A stretch of 64,000 bases of DNA from Gillisia hiemivivida (GCF_007997295.1 NZ_VORY01000005.1:124001-188000), one strand, 5' to 3'. Counted from the stretch's first letter, positions 36,550 through 45,890 are shown. Made by a program: numbers and translations. The notes: generated by a model not told the origin, from the letters alone.

Positions 36550-37824
36550 CTATTTTATCAACTCAAAAGAGGTTTTTTCGAGTTCCTCTCTATAATTTGG
36601 ATGGGCGATACTTATTAAAGCTTTGGCGCGTTGCTTTAAATTTTTTCCGAAGAGATCTACTACGCCGTATTCTGTTACAATATAATGCACATGAGCCCTT
36701 GTGGTAGTCACACCTGCTCCTTCCTTGAGATAAGGTACAATTTTACTGAATCCTTTATTGGTAATAGATGGCAATGCGATAATCGCTTTTCCGCCTTCAG
36801 ATAAGGATGCTCCACGCATAAAATCCATTTGACCTCCAACACCTGAAAATTGATATTTACCAATGGTATCTGCACACACCTGGCCAGTAAGATCTATTTC
36901 TATCGCCGAATTAATTGCTGTTACTTTTGGATTTTTCCTTATAATAGCGGTATCATTAGTATAAGCAGCTTCCTTAAAATGGACAATAGGATTATCGTCT
37001 ATAAAATCATATAGTTTTTGAGATCCTATAGCAAAGCAAGTCACCAATTTACCTGTTTTTACAGTTTTTTCTTCTCCTGTTATCACTCCGTTTTCAATTA
37101 GAGGAAGTATCCCATCAGAAAACATTTCGGTATGAATTCCCAGCCTTTTGTGGTTGGTGAGGTTGTTTAAAACAACATTGGGTATTCCTCCAATTCCCAT
37201 TTGTAAAGTAGCGCCATCCTCCACTAATTCCGCTACATACCTTCCAATTTTCAATTCGGTTTCAGAAGGAGCCAGAATATGGTAAGTATGAATCGGTTGA
37301 TCAACCTCTACCGCAATATCTATCTGGCTTATATGTATTATACCATCCCCGTGAGTTCTTGGCACTTGTCGGTTTACCTGAGCAATAACTTTTTTAGCAG
37401 TTTGAATGGCAGCCAAGGTAATGTCTACTGAAACTCCTAACGAGCAGTATCCATGTGCATCTGGTGGGGAAACCTGAATAAATGCTACATCTAAGGCTAA
37501 GATATTTCTTTTGAAGAGTAAATGTATCTCGCTTAAAAAAATAGGAATATAAGATCCAGAATTTGAATTTACTGCTCCCCGTACATTGCTGCCAACAAAA
37601 CAGGAGTTGGTTTTAAATGTTTTATTGTAAGGTTCTTTAGTATACCAAGCCTCCCCTTCCGTATGCATATGAAAGATCTCAATATCTTGTAAATCATTAT
37701 ATCTTTCACAAAGAGTATCTATCAATAAATTTGGCGTCATTGCAGCGCCCTGAACAAAAACTCTTTGCTTAGATTTCACTTCTTTAACAGCTCCTTGAGG
37801 AGAAACAATTTTCAAACTTTTCAT
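36550..37824 (-). CDS. Acetyl-CoA hydrolase/transferase family protein (4-hydroxybutyrate CoA-transferase-like)
   Basis: The 424-residue enzyme belongs to the family I/Cat1-type CoA transferases. It shows QGAAMTPNLLIDTLCERY near the N-terminus and VQVSPPDAHGYCSLG-like sequence (FIQVSPPDAHGYCSLGVSVD) near 137. The catalytic Glu is in GIHTEMFSDGILPL near 233, and GGQMDFMRGASLSEGGKAI is near 333. These features fit 4-hydroxybutyrate or acetate CoA-transferases best, but the acyl group cannot be fixed. No FNR-like site lies upstream. It ends 22 bases from repeat E. Confidence 0.88.
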   Translation of the reverse strand: MKSLKIVSPQGAVKEVKSKQRVFVQGAAMTPNLLIDTLCERYNDLQDIEIFHMHTEGEAWYTKEPYNKTFKTNSCFVGSNVRGAVNSNSGSYIPIFLSEIHLLFKRNILALDVAFIQVSPPDAHGYCSLGVSVDITLAAIQTAKKVIAQVNRQVPRTHGDGIIHISQIDIAVEVDQPIHTYHILAPSETELKIGRYVAELVEDGATLQMGIGGIPNVVLNNLTNHKRLGIHTEMFSDGILPLIENGVITGEEKTVKTGKLVTCFAIGSQKLYDFIDDNPIVHFKEAAYTNDTAIIRKNPKVTAINSAIEIDLTGQVCADTIGKYQFSGVGGQMDFMRGASLSEGGKAIIALPSITNKGFSKIVPYLKEGAGVTTTRAHVHYIVTEYGVVDLFGKNLKQRAKALISIAHPNYREELEKTSFELIK

Positions 37825-37890
37825 GTTTTTTTTATTTTTATAACTGGGGTTTCAAACGTGATAGAATATTATGAAAAATCTAAAATTTTT

Positions 37891-38457
37891 CTAGTCTGAA
37901 ATCTTCAAATCAAATTGAACTTCAATCATCTCGTCTACTACTATAAGTCCGAGAGCCTTTTTAGGTGGTTCAAGACCAAAATCACGAATATTCATTTTGA
38001 ACTTTCCTTTGAACCGACTGTTTCCGGTTTGAACTGGTAATTCGTAGTTGTTTTCTTTTCCGGCAATCTGAACTGTGATAAATGCTTTAAGATATTCTGC
38101 TGAAATAAACTCAACCTTATCTACCGAGATCATAATTTCGGGATAGTCTTCTGCTACCAACAAGTCTTGAAAATCTGAATTCATTCTTTTATTTCCGCAG
38201 TCGAAACCTTCGGTAAGGAATTGAAGCTTGAAATCATTGAAAATAAAACATTCTTCCTGCTGAGCAAATCTTACAATCATATATTTATTAATATGATCGA
38301 TATTGAAACGGCAATCAAATTTATTCACATTTGTACTACCTCCTATGATTAATTCACTCTCTGGGAGTATTTCGATACTTACCTTTTCAAAATCTTTCTG
38401 AGCATTTAGTGTCATTGCAGAAAGCAAAAAAACCATGTATAATAATAATCGTTTCAT
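37891..38457 (-). CDS. YceI-like periplasmic protein (second copy)
   Basis: The 188-residue product has a signal peptide (LLLYMVFLLSAMTLNAQ, cut near residue 19) and a lipocalin-like beta-barrel of the YceI type: LIIGGSTNVNKFDCRFN at the front and FKGKFKMNIRDFGLEPP at the end. YceI proteins bind isoprenoid-type lipids in the periplasm. It is weakly similar to the other YceI protein encoded at 39849-40427 and lies behind the porin gene. A terminator-like hairpin separates it from the porin, so it may be expressed at a lower level. Confidence 0.8.
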   Translation of the reverse strand: MKRLLLYMVFLLSAMTLNAQKDFEKVSIEILPESELIIGGSTNVNKFDCRFNIDHINKYMIVRFAQQEECFIFNDFKLQFLTEGFDCGNKRMNSDFQDLLVAEDYPEIMISVDKVEFISAEYLKAFITVQIAGKENNYELPVQTGNSRFKGKFKMNIRDFGLEPPKKALGLIVVDEMIEVQFDLKISD

Positions 38458-38487
38458 GATTAATAGATTTGAAATTATCAGAAAAAA

Positions 38488-38537
38488 TTTCGGGCAGAAC
38501 TACTTAAAATATAAGGATTAAGTAACTCTACCCGAAA
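38488..38537 (-). terminator. Attenuator-like hairpin between porin and second YceI gene
   Basis: TTTCGGGCAGA pairs with TCTACCCGAAA (one mismatch) over a 28-base loop. On the reverse strand the stem is followed by a T-run. Confidence 0.6.
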
Positions 38538-38552
38538 ATTATCATTCAAACT

Positions 38553-39824
38553 TTAGAAGCTAATTACAGCTTCAAAAACAATTCCGTCAAATTGTCCATT
38601 GCTATGAATATCGGCTGCAGGATAGTCGTTATAATTTTGGTTAACGTACTCCAATTTAGTCAGGATATTCTTGGTCATAAACCAACCAGCTCCAAGATTA
38701 AAACGGTCTACGCTCACATCTTGTCCGCTAGCCAATTCTCCATCTACAACATTATAGCGACCTCCAACATATAATTGTTCTTTTGTGCCAAATCTATAGA
38801 TAAGTTCTCCTGCATATTGGTTCCAAACTCTTTCGTCGGTTTCGTTGACAGATTTCCCTGAGGCTCTTTCATAAATCCCGAAGAATTCAAGTCCACCATA
38901 CTTCAAGAATGGATTAATCATAATAGAAGTCAGTTCGTTTCTTAGTCCTGGATTAACTCTTCCGGCTCTAAAGCCATCTCCACCACCATCTACATCTGTA
39001 AACACATTGTAGTAACGTGATCCTGCACGGTCACCGCTGTATAAGTAAGCGCTACCTGTTTGAGCAGTATGATAAACAGATCCTGTTAATCTAAATCTAA
39101 AATCCTCACTAATTAAATTATCATAACCAACTTTTGCAAGCAAAGATGGGCTGGTAGACTTTGGATTTGTAACAGATTGGTTTAATTTACCATTGGTAGC
39201 ACCTACCATGGCTAAAAAACCATTATTGAAATAATAAACTTCTGCACCAACTTCAGTTGTAAAACTGTCCATTAGATAATTTCCAACAAACGGATTATAT
39301 AAAGCCATGGCATTATCTGTTCTTCTAAAGTGAGCATCACCATAGTTACTTTCCATATGACCAATTTTGATTCTCATGTTTTTCATAAGACCTTCAGCAA
39401 AACCTTCACTTATAAAGTCCAGTTTATCTATTTGTAGATAACCACCCTTTACCCAGGTTTCTTCGTGGTGTTGAGAAGATAAGTAAGTTCTAAGATGAAG
39501 TTGCACTCCATCGTAAAGCATAACATCAAAATCTAAATTTGCAGTTGCCAGGTTGAAGTTTCCTCCTATTTCCTGTAGCACGGGAGTATCTAGATTCCCG
39601 GAATTTTCGTGATCTATATCTTGAAACTGAAGCGCAAATGCACCACCAACTCTCACATAAAGACCGTCAAAATTAGTTACACTGTCTTTTGGCGCTTCAA
39701 ATTGGCTAATCCCTCTTTGATCTGGATTTCTGAAGTTATCAAAATCTCTCTGGCTCTGGGCCATTGTTGGCATAGCCAATAAGACCATAAGCGCTAAACT
39801 GAAGTATTGAATAATGTTTTTCAT
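38553..39824 (-). CDS. Outer-membrane porin-like beta-barrel protein
   Basis: The 423-residue protein has a signal peptide (YFSLALMVLLAMPTMAQ) and then alternating polar/hydrophobic strands throughout. It starts with FDGLYVRVGGAFALQFQ and ends with the outer-membrane C-terminal pattern FDGIVFEAVISF (terminal Phe). Internal segments such as LYVGGRYNVVDGEL and FNLGAGWFMTKNILTKLEY are classic barrel strands. The substrate is unknown. It lies 24 bases downstream of the first YceI gene and is under the same FNR-like promoter. I cannot assign it to a named porin family with certainty. Confidence 0.8.
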   Translation of the reverse strand: MKNIIQYFSLALMVLLAMPTMAQSQRDFDNFRNPDQRGISQFEAPKDSVTNFDGLYVRVGGAFALQFQDIDHENSGNLDTPVLQEIGGNFNLATANLDFDVMLYDGVQLHLRTYLSSQHHEETWVKGGYLQIDKLDFISEGFAEGLMKNMRIKIGHMESNYGDAHFRRTDNAMALYNPFVGNYLMDSFTTEVGAEVYYFNNGFLAMVGATNGKLNQSVTNPKSTSPSLLAKVGYDNLISEDFRFRLTGSVYHTAQTGSAYLYSGDRAGSRYYNVFTDVDGGGDGFRAGRVNPGLRNELTSIMINPFLKYGGLEFFGIYERASGKSVNETDERVWNQYAGELIYRFGTKEQLYVGGRYNVVDGELASGQDVSVDRFNLGAGWFMTKNILTKLEYVNQNYNDYPAADIHSNGQFDGIVFEAVISF

Positions 39825-39848
39825 CTTTATTTAATTTTGAGGTTTGGT

Positions 39849-40427
39849 TTATTTATTAAAATGTGTTTCAAATTTTATTAGTACTTCTTCTCCGGTTTTA
39901 ATGGTTCCGAACATAGCTGTTGGAGGGTCGATTTTAAAATCGGTCATATTGAGTTTATATTGACCTTTGAGAACAAGTTGATCAGAATTACAATTGAGAT
40001 TAAAATTGAGGTTGATGTCTTTCTTCACCCCTGCTATCATAAGACTTCCCGTTGTTTTTACTTTATAATCGTTACCGGAAAGTTTTTCGATACCATTCAC
40101 TTTATTTAAAGTGTAAGTGATATTCTTATATTTATCTGTATTTAGAGCTTTATAAGTGTTCTTATCCATTCCACTTTTCCCACTCACTAAACTTTCTGCT
40201 ACCGCGGTAAATTCAAGTTTCTCGATCTCTTCGAGTTCTCCTTCATCAAAACCTACGCTTAGCAAACCGCCGGTGTTTTCCGCTTCAATTGTCCAGTCAT
40301 GAATGTTGGAAGTACCATCTATCAAAAGACTGGAAGTTTTATTATTTAGATTATAAGATTGAGCATTTACTCCAAAGCTAAAAAGAAGTACTGCTGATAA
40401 CATTATTAATGTGCTGTAAGCTTTCAT
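39849..40427 (-). CDS. YceI family protein (first copy)
   Basis: The 192-residue product has a signal peptide (STLIMLSAVLLFSFGVNAQ) and a YceI barrel: LLIDGTSNIHDWTIEAENTG, GLLSVGFDEGEL and a C-terminal KLNMTDFKIDPPTAMFG. I start at 40427 rather than an in-frame ATG at 40454, because the -7 box at 40459-40452 puts the transcript start downstream of 40454. It is the first gene of a YceI-porin-YceI unit. Isoprenoid or quinone-like ligands are known for some YceI proteins; the ligand here is unknown. Confidence 0.9.
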   Translation of the reverse strand: MKAYSTLIMLSAVLLFSFGVNAQSYNLNNKTSSLLIDGTSNIHDWTIEAENTGGLLSVGFDEGELEEIEKLEFTAVAESLVSGKSGMDKNTYKALNTDKYKNITYTLNKVNGIEKLSGNDYKVKTTGSLMIAGVKKDINLNFNLNCNSDQLVLKGQYKLNMTDFKIDPPTAMFGTIKTGEEVLIKFETHFNK

Positions 40428-40451
40428 ATAGATTCTGTTTTTAAGTCTATA

Positions 40452-40495
40452 CAAAGTTGGGGTAGTAGTAATTGCTAAATAATGATGAATGTCAC
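40452..40495 (-). promoter_or_regulatory. FNR-like site plus -7 box of the YceI-porin unit
   Basis: On the reverse strand GTGACATTCATCAT (40495-40482) is followed at offset 36 by CAACTTTG (40459-40452), one mismatch from TAnnTTTG. Confidence 0.65.
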
Positions 40496-40545
40496 ATTAC
40501 ACGATATTTCACAAGATCTCCTTTACCAGCATTATTCAATATAAT

Positions 40546-40589
40546 ATGACAGCCGTCATTTTTTAAAGTCTGCAAATCCATAAAATTCG
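40546..40589 (+). promoter_or_regulatory. FNR-like site plus weak -7 box of ccoI
   Basis: The site ATGACAGCCGTCAT (40546-40559) is a perfect palindrome. The box at offset 36, AAAATTCG, is only a 4 of 6 match. The ATG of ccoI is 22 bases beyond it. Confidence 0.6.
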
Positions 40590-40610
40590 CATTTCTAACT
40601 TATAGAGAAT

Positions 40611-43013
40611 ATGGTGACTTGTTATCATTGTGGAGAAAACTGTATAGATGATATTATACATTATGATGAAAAGTCGTTTTGTTGTTCAGGCTGTAAAACT
40701 GTCTTTGATATTCTCAATTCAAATGATCTCAGTTATTATTACGACTTGGAGAGATCTCCTGGCACAAGTCCTAAAAGTCTGGAAGGGAAATATGATTACT
40801 TGGAAAATGCAGATATCGTAGAAAAATTATTAGAGTTTAACGATCTCGATACTCAGGTTATTTCCTTTGTTATCCCAAGCATTCATTGTAGTTCCTGTAT
40901 CTGGATCTTGGAAAATCTGAATAAATTAAATAATGCCATCAAGAGCTCTCAGGTAGATTTCCCAAAAAGATCTATTCGGGTAAGTTATAATTCCGATAGC
41001 ATTTCCTTAAAGGAATTGGTGATATTATTAAATAGAATTGGGTACGAACCTTCTATTTCGCTGGAGAATTACAATAAAAAAGCTAGTGTAATAGACCGAA
41101 GCCTGATATACAAACTAGGAGTTGCGGGTTTTGCATTTGGCAATATTATGTTTCTGTCTTTTCCTGAATATTTTGAGGTAGAGGAATTTTGGCTGGATCA
41201 ATTTAAAGTTTTGTTCCGCTGGCTGATGTTTGGCTTTTCTATACCTGTAGTCTTCTATTCGGGTTCAGATTATTTTGTTTCAGCATATAAAGGATTGCGG
41301 GCTAGAATACTGAATATAGATGTTCCTATTGCATTAGGGATCGCTGTATTGTTTTTAAGAAGTTCTGCGGAAATTATTCTGAATTTGGGTACCGGTTTTT
41401 TCGATAGCCTAAGTGGATTGGTTTTCTTTTTACTTCTCGGAAGATATTTTCAGCAGAAAACTTATGCCTTCCTTTCTTTTGACAGAGATTACAAATCCTA
41501 TTTTCCAATTGCGGTCACTCGCTTAATTAATTCAATAGAAGAACAGGTCCAAGTTTATAAAATAAAAAAAGGAGACCGTATCTTAATTAGAAACGAAGAA
41601 TTGCTCCCTATGGATGCTGTTCTTATAAAAGGAAAGGCTTCTATAGATTATAGTTTTGTGACAGGCGAAGCCGAGCCTGTAGTCAAAAAAAGTGGAGATA
41701 AACTTTTCGCCGGAGGACGTCAACAAGGCGGTATAATAGAAATTGAAGCCTTAAAAGCAGTGCAGCAAAGTTATCTTACCCAACTTTGGAGTAATGAGAT
41801 CTTTAGTAAAAATAAGCCAAGTAGCTTTCAAAGCCTTACTAATCAAATAAGCAAACGTTTTACCATTGCGGTTTTAAGCATCGCAATACTTTCGGGCATA
41901 TTCTGGCTTATTTATGATCCTTCAAAAGCCCTGAATGTTTTTACAGCAGTGCTAATTATTGCCTGTCCTTGCGCTATTGCATTAGCAGCCCCATTTACCC
42001 TGGGAAATCTTCTTCGCATTTATGGCAGGGAGAAATTTTACTTGAAAGAAGCATCGGTAATCGAGCAAATGGCGAAAATTGACACAATCGTGTTCGATAA
42101 AACCGGAACCATAACTACCAACAAACGAAATAGCATTTCCTATGAAGGTATAGAACTAACCAGATCTGAAGAGGAAATACTAGGTGGTAGTCTAAGGGCT
42201 TCCAATCATCCACTGAGTCGTTCTTTATATCAGCTTCTGAAAAAGAACAATATTGTTACACCCGATGAATTTCTGGAACACACTGGAAAAGGTATTGAAA
42301 CGACCTATAAGGATACCAGTTTTAAAATTGGATCTGCCGATTTTGTAAAGATCAAATCAATTTCCAATAATTCAGTTGAGCTGAAGAAACCTGAGAAAAC
42401 TTCTGTCCATATTAGCAGTAACAATATTTATAAAGGCTGTTTTACATTCAGCAATGCCTATCGTGAAGGGCTTTCAAAATTATTCGAAGATCTAAAAACT
42501 AAAAAAGACCTCATCATCCTTTCTGGAGATAATGATGGTGAGCGTGAAAATTTAGAGCTCATGCTGCCAAGGGATACTAAAATGTTTTTCAATCAGCAAC
42601 CAGGACATAAACTTGAATTTATAAAAAAACTTCAGCAAAACGGCAAAACTGTAATGATGGTTGGCGACGGACTGAATGATGCCGGAGCCTTAGCACAAAG
42701 TGATGTTGGAATTGTTGTTTCTGAAGATATAAATGTCTTCTCCCCTGCTTGTGATGGAATTTTGGATGCTTCGGTATTTAAAAACTTGGAGGATTATATA
42801 GATCTTTCTCAAAATGGGATCAAGATCATCAAATGGGCATTTTTGCTTTCACTTTTGTACAATCTAATTGGTCTTTCCTTTGCCGTGACAGGACATTTAA
42901 GACCAGTGGTTGCAGCTATTTTGATGCCGTTGAGCAGTATAAGTATCGTAGTCTTTACTAGTGTTGCCACACACCTATTCAGTAGGAAAATATCAAGGGA
43001 TCTAAAATATTAA
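40611..43013 (+). CDS. ccoI: Copper-transporting P-type ATPase CcoI (cbb3 oxidase assembly)
   Basis: The 800-residue P1B-ATPase delivers copper for cbb3 oxidase assembly. It starts with a Cys-rich metal-binding domain (CYHCGENC and FCCSGCKTVF). A HMA-like domain with HCSSCIWILENL near residue 97 is next, then membrane helices, TGEAEPV, and the ion-path motif CPCAIALAAP near 451. The phosphorylation site DKTGT is at about 496 and the hinge GDGLNDAGAL near 686. The N-terminal layout and its place directly before the cco genes identify CcoI/FixI rather than a detoxifying CopA. The FNR-like palindrome upstream matches its role. Confidence 0.95.
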   Translation: MVTCYHCGENCIDDIIHYDEKSFCCSGCKTVFDILNSNDLSYYYDLERSPGTSPKSLEGKYDYLENADIVEKLLEFNDLDTQVISFVIPSIHCSSCIWILENLNKLNNAIKSSQVDFPKRSIRVSYNSDSISLKELVILLNRIGYEPSISLENYNKKASVIDRSLIYKLGVAGFAFGNIMFLSFPEYFEVEEFWLDQFKVLFRWLMFGFSIPVVFYSGSDYFVSAYKGLRARILNIDVPIALGIAVLFLRSSAEIILNLGTGFFDSLSGLVFFLLLGRYFQQKTYAFLSFDRDYKSYFPIAVTRLINSIEEQVQVYKIKKGDRILIRNEELLPMDAVLIKGKASIDYSFVTGEAEPVVKKSGDKLFAGGRQQGGIIEIEALKAVQQSYLTQLWSNEIFSKNKPSSFQSLTNQISKRFTIAVLSIAILSGIFWLIYDPSKALNVFTAVLIIACPCAIALAAPFTLGNLLRIYGREKFYLKEASVIEQMAKIDTIVFDKTGTITTNKRNSISYEGIELTRSEEEILGGSLRASNHPLSRSLYQLLKKNNIVTPDEFLEHTGKGIETTYKDTSFKIGSADFVKIKSISNNSVELKKPEKTSVHISSNNIYKGCFTFSNAYREGLSKLFEDLKTKKDLIILSGDNDGERENLELMLPRDTKMFFNQQPGHKLEFIKKLQQNGKTVMMVGDGLNDAGALAQSDVGIVVSEDINVFSPACDGILDASVFKNLEDYIDLSQNGIKIIKWAFLLSLLYNLIGLSFAVTGHLRPVVAAILMPLSSISIVVFTSVATHLFSRKISRDLKY

Positions 43014-43017
43014 AAAT

Positions 43018-43389
43018 ATGAAGCATCATAATTATACTTACAACCTATTCCTGGAAAAGGACTATACGGCAATCGAAATAGTGAATTTCTTATATAGAGA
43101 TTTAGAAACAAACGACCCTAAAACCAAGTCTCTGGCTGTAATTGAAATATTGGAAGTATTTGTTAATAGACTCAGGAGTGAGATCTACACCATAAGGATT
43201 GAATTAGAAAATGAAGCCGGGAATCATTTTAAAACTCTTACAAATCAACTTGCAGCAGCAGTTACCTACTTAGAAAAGATCATTAATAAAACGATCGCTC
43301 ACTATAAAAATGGAATAAATTATAAGCTAAGAAAATTGCAACAAATGAGACAAGAAATAGCTGTGATAGGACTGTATCTAGAGGTTTAA
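43018..43389 (+). CDS. Unknown helical protein between ccoI and ccoS
   Basis: The 123-residue cytoplasmic protein is almost all helix, with heptad-like leucines and charged residues (AVIEILEVFVNRLRSEIYTI, AAAVTYLEKIINKTIAHYKN). It has no Cys, signal peptide or membrane segment. It follows ccoI by four bases, so it is co-transcribed with it. I do not recognise a family. Context alone hints at a link with low-oxygen respiration or its regulation. Confidence 0.7.
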   Translation: MKHHNYTYNLFLEKDYTAIEIVNFLYRDLETNDPKTKSLAVIEILEVFVNRLRSEIYTIRIELENEAGNHFKTLTNQLAAAVTYLEKIINKTIAHYKNGINYKLRKLQQMRQEIAVIGLYLEV

Positions 43390-43424
43390 CAGCATTAAAT
43401 TTTTTTGCATATATAACTCAAAAC

Positions 43425-43468
43425 ATGATTTTGGTCATTTTTTGAAGTAGCCTAGCCAAATACTTTTA
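43425..43468 (+). promoter_or_regulatory. FNR-like site plus -7 box of the ccoS-ccoNO-ccoQ-ccoP operon
   Basis: The site ATGATTTTGGTCAT (43425-43438) is followed at offset 36 by TACTTTTA (43461-43468), 18 bases before the ATG of ccoS. Confidence 0.75.
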
Positions 43469-43485
43469 CAGCAGATTAAAAAACT

Positions 43486-43680
43486 ATGAATATTATTTAC
43501 ATGTTGCTAGGAGTAAGCGTAGTTGTAGCTCTAATTTTCTTCGTTGCATTTATTGTTTCAGTCAAAAAAGGGCAGTATGACGATGTCTATACTCCTTCAG
43601 TTCGTATGCTTTTTGAAGACGAACTAGTTAAACCTAACCCAGATAAAAATCAATCTGATTCTAAAGAGAAATCCAACTAA
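43486..43680 (+). CDS. ccoS: cbb3-type cytochrome oxidase assembly protein CcoS
   Basis: The 64-residue protein has one N-terminal membrane helix (IIYMLLGVSVVVALIFFVAF) followed by the conserved juxtamembrane KKGQYDDVYTPSVRMLFED segment of CcoS, needed for cofactor insertion into the oxidase. It is the first gene behind the FNR-like promoter and ends two bases before ccoNO. Confidence 0.93.
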   Translation: MNIIYMLLGVSVVVALIFFVAFIVSVKKGQYDDVYTPSVRMLFEDELVKPNPDKNQSDSKEKSN

Positions 43681-43682
43681 CT

Positions 43683-45878
43683 ATGGAATTACAGCAGTTT
43701 TATTACGATAATAAGGTCGTAAAGAAGTTTATTATCGCCACTATGTTTTGGGGTTTAATAGGTATGAGTATAGGTCTATTATTAGCCCTTATGTTCTTAT
43801 TTCCAAACATTACCGATGGAATTCCATGGTTGAGTTTTGGTCGTTTAAGACCCTTACATACCAATGCAGTGATATTTGCCTTTGTAGGAAATGCCATTTT
43901 TGCAGGGGTTTATTATTCCAGTCAGCGATTGTTAAAAGCAAGGATGTGGAGCGATGCTCTTAGTAATTTTAACTTCTGGGGGTGGCAGGCAATTATTGTT
44001 GCTGCTGCTATTACACTCCCAATGGGTTTTACCTCATCTAAAGAATATGCAGAGCTAGAATGGCCTATAGATATTGCTATAACATTGGTATGGGTTGCTT
44101 TTGGAGCAAACCTTATAGGAACCATGATCAAAAGGCGACAACGACACTTGTATGTAGCAATTTGGTTTTACCTCGCAACTTTTGTTACCGTTGCCGTGCT
44201 TCATATAATTAATAATATTGAAATCCCTGTAAGTGCTTTCAAAAGTTATTCTGTGTATTCAGGAGTTCAAGATGCGCTTGTACAATGGTGGTACGGGCAT
44301 AACGCGGTGGCATTTTTTCTTACTACTCCGTTTCTTGGGTTAATGTATTATTTTGTGCCAAAAGCGGCAAATCGTCCCGTTTATTCTTATAGGCTTTCCA
44401 TTATCCATTTTTGGTCGCTCATCTTCATCTATATATGGGCTGGTCCTCATCACTTATTATATACTTCTTTACCAGATTGGGCACAAAACCTTGGAGTTGC
44501 CTTTTCAATAATGCTACTTTTTCCATCTTGGGGAGGGATGATCAATGGATTGCTAACCTTGCGTGGAGCTTGGGATAAAGTTAGAGTAGATCCGGTTTTA
44601 AAATTTATGGTGGTTGCAATTACTGGTTATGGGATGGCCACTTTTGAAGGCCCTTTGCTTTCACTCAAAAATGTAAACGCCATTGCGCACTATAGCGATT
44701 GGATTATTGCACACGTTCACGTTGGCGCCTTAGCCTGGAATGGATTTTTGACTTTTGGTATGCTATACTGGATGGTACCAAGATTATTCAAAACTAAATT
44801 ATGGTCTGTAAAATTAGCCAATGTCCATTTTTGGATAGGAACGCTGGGTATAATTATGTATGCATTACCAATGTATGTCGCTGGCTTCCTTCAAGCTTCT
44901 ATGTGGAAACAATTTAATCCTGATGGAACCTTAACTTACGGAAACTTTTTGGAAACAGTTACAGAAATTATACCGATGTACTGGATGCGTGCCATTGGAG
45001 GTAGTCTTTACATCGTGGGAGCGATCGTAATGTTGTATAACATCATCAAAACCGCAAAACAAGGTAGCGCAGTAGAAGATGAACTAGCTGAAGCCGCAGC
45101 TCTTACCCGTGTAACCATTAAGCGTGTTAAAGGTGAAGCTTACCATAGCTGGTTAGAAAGAAGACCTGTTAAATTGACCATTTTCGCCACTATTGCTATC
45201 CTTATTGGAGGGGCAGCTCAAATTATTCCTTCTTTATTGGTAGATGACTACGTGCCAATAATTTCCAGCGTAAAACCGTATACACCATTAGAACTGGAGG
45301 GCCGCGATATTTATATCCGCGAAGGTTGTGTGGGTTGTCATTCACAAATGGTGAGACCTTTTAGAAGTGAGGTAGAGCGCTACGGTGAATATTCCAAAGC
45401 TGGAGAATACCGTTATGACTTTCCTTTTCTATGGGGAAGTAAACGTACCGGCCCAGATTTGCATAGGATTGGTCAAAAATATTCCGATAACTGGCACTTA
45501 AATCACATGTACGATCCGCAAAGTACTTCAGCAGGTTCAATTATGCCATCATACCAATGGATTATTAAAGATGAGTTAGATAAGAGCGACACCCAAACTA
45601 AAATGAGAGCTATGCAAACGCTAGGCGTGCCTTACTCTGATGAAGAAGTTGCCAATGCCGAAAAATGGATGTTAGAGCAGGGGACTAAAATAGAAGAGAA
45701 TCTATATTCCGATCCAGATTTTGCTTCTACTTATGAAGCCGATAAAAAGTACGCTTCAGAAAATGATCTGGAATTTACCGAAATGCGTAATAGAGAGATC
45801 GTTGCGCTCATCGCATACCTTCAACGCTTAGGTACCGATATTAAAGCGAAAGACTTACAGGAAATTTCTAATAATTAA
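43683..45878 (+). CDS. ccoNO: cbb3-type cytochrome c oxidase, fused subunits I and II (CcoNO)
   Basis: This 731-residue fusion is typical of Bacteroidetes. Residues ~1-480 are the twelve-helix CcoN core with heme/CuB His ligands in segments such as PLHTNAVIFAFVGN, WWYGHNAVAFFLT, GPHHLLY and IAHVHVGALAWNG. After a linker, a membrane helix near 495-515 and a CcoO part follow, with GCVGCHSQMVRPF near residue 546 (CxxCH heme c), KRTGPDLHRIG and MPSYQW (Met ligand). The complex reduces oxygen with high affinity and pumps protons in the inner membrane. Confidence 0.97.
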   Translation: MELQQFYYDNKVVKKFIIATMFWGLIGMSIGLLLALMFLFPNITDGIPWLSFGRLRPLHTNAVIFAFVGNAIFAGVYYSSQRLLKARMWSDALSNFNFWGWQAIIVAAAITLPMGFTSSKEYAELEWPIDIAITLVWVAFGANLIGTMIKRRQRHLYVAIWFYLATFVTVAVLHIINNIEIPVSAFKSYSVYSGVQDALVQWWYGHNAVAFFLTTPFLGLMYYFVPKAANRPVYSYRLSIIHFWSLIFIYIWAGPHHLLYTSLPDWAQNLGVAFSIMLLFPSWGGMINGLLTLRGAWDKVRVDPVLKFMVVAITGYGMATFEGPLLSLKNVNAIAHYSDWIIAHVHVGALAWNGFLTFGMLYWMVPRLFKTKLWSVKLANVHFWIGTLGIIMYALPMYVAGFLQASMWKQFNPDGTLTYGNFLETVTEIIPMYWMRAIGGSLYIVGAIVMLYNIIKTAKQGSAVEDELAEAAALTRVTIKRVKGEAYHSWLERRPVKLTIFATIAILIGGAAQIIPSLLVDDYVPIISSVKPYTPLELEGRDIYIREGCVGCHSQMVRPFRSEVERYGEYSKAGEYRYDFPFLWGSKRTGPDLHRIGQKYSDNWHLNHMYDPQSTSAGSIMPSYQWIIKDELDKSDTQTKMRAMQTLGVPYSDEEVANAEKWMLEQGTKIEENLYSDPDFASTYEADKKYASENDLEFTEMRNREIVALIAYLQRLGTDIKAKDLQEISNN

Positions 45879-45890
45879 AAAAATAAGGCA

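Noticed and set aside
36550-37890. CoA-transferase gene as a member of the low-oxygen regulon
   Set aside because: A box-like CACGTTTG lies at 37860-37853 (reverse), but no palindrome is found at the expected offset.
40428-40454. Start of the first YceI gene at 40454
   Set aside because: It overlaps the mapped -7 box, and the signal peptide begins properly at 40427.
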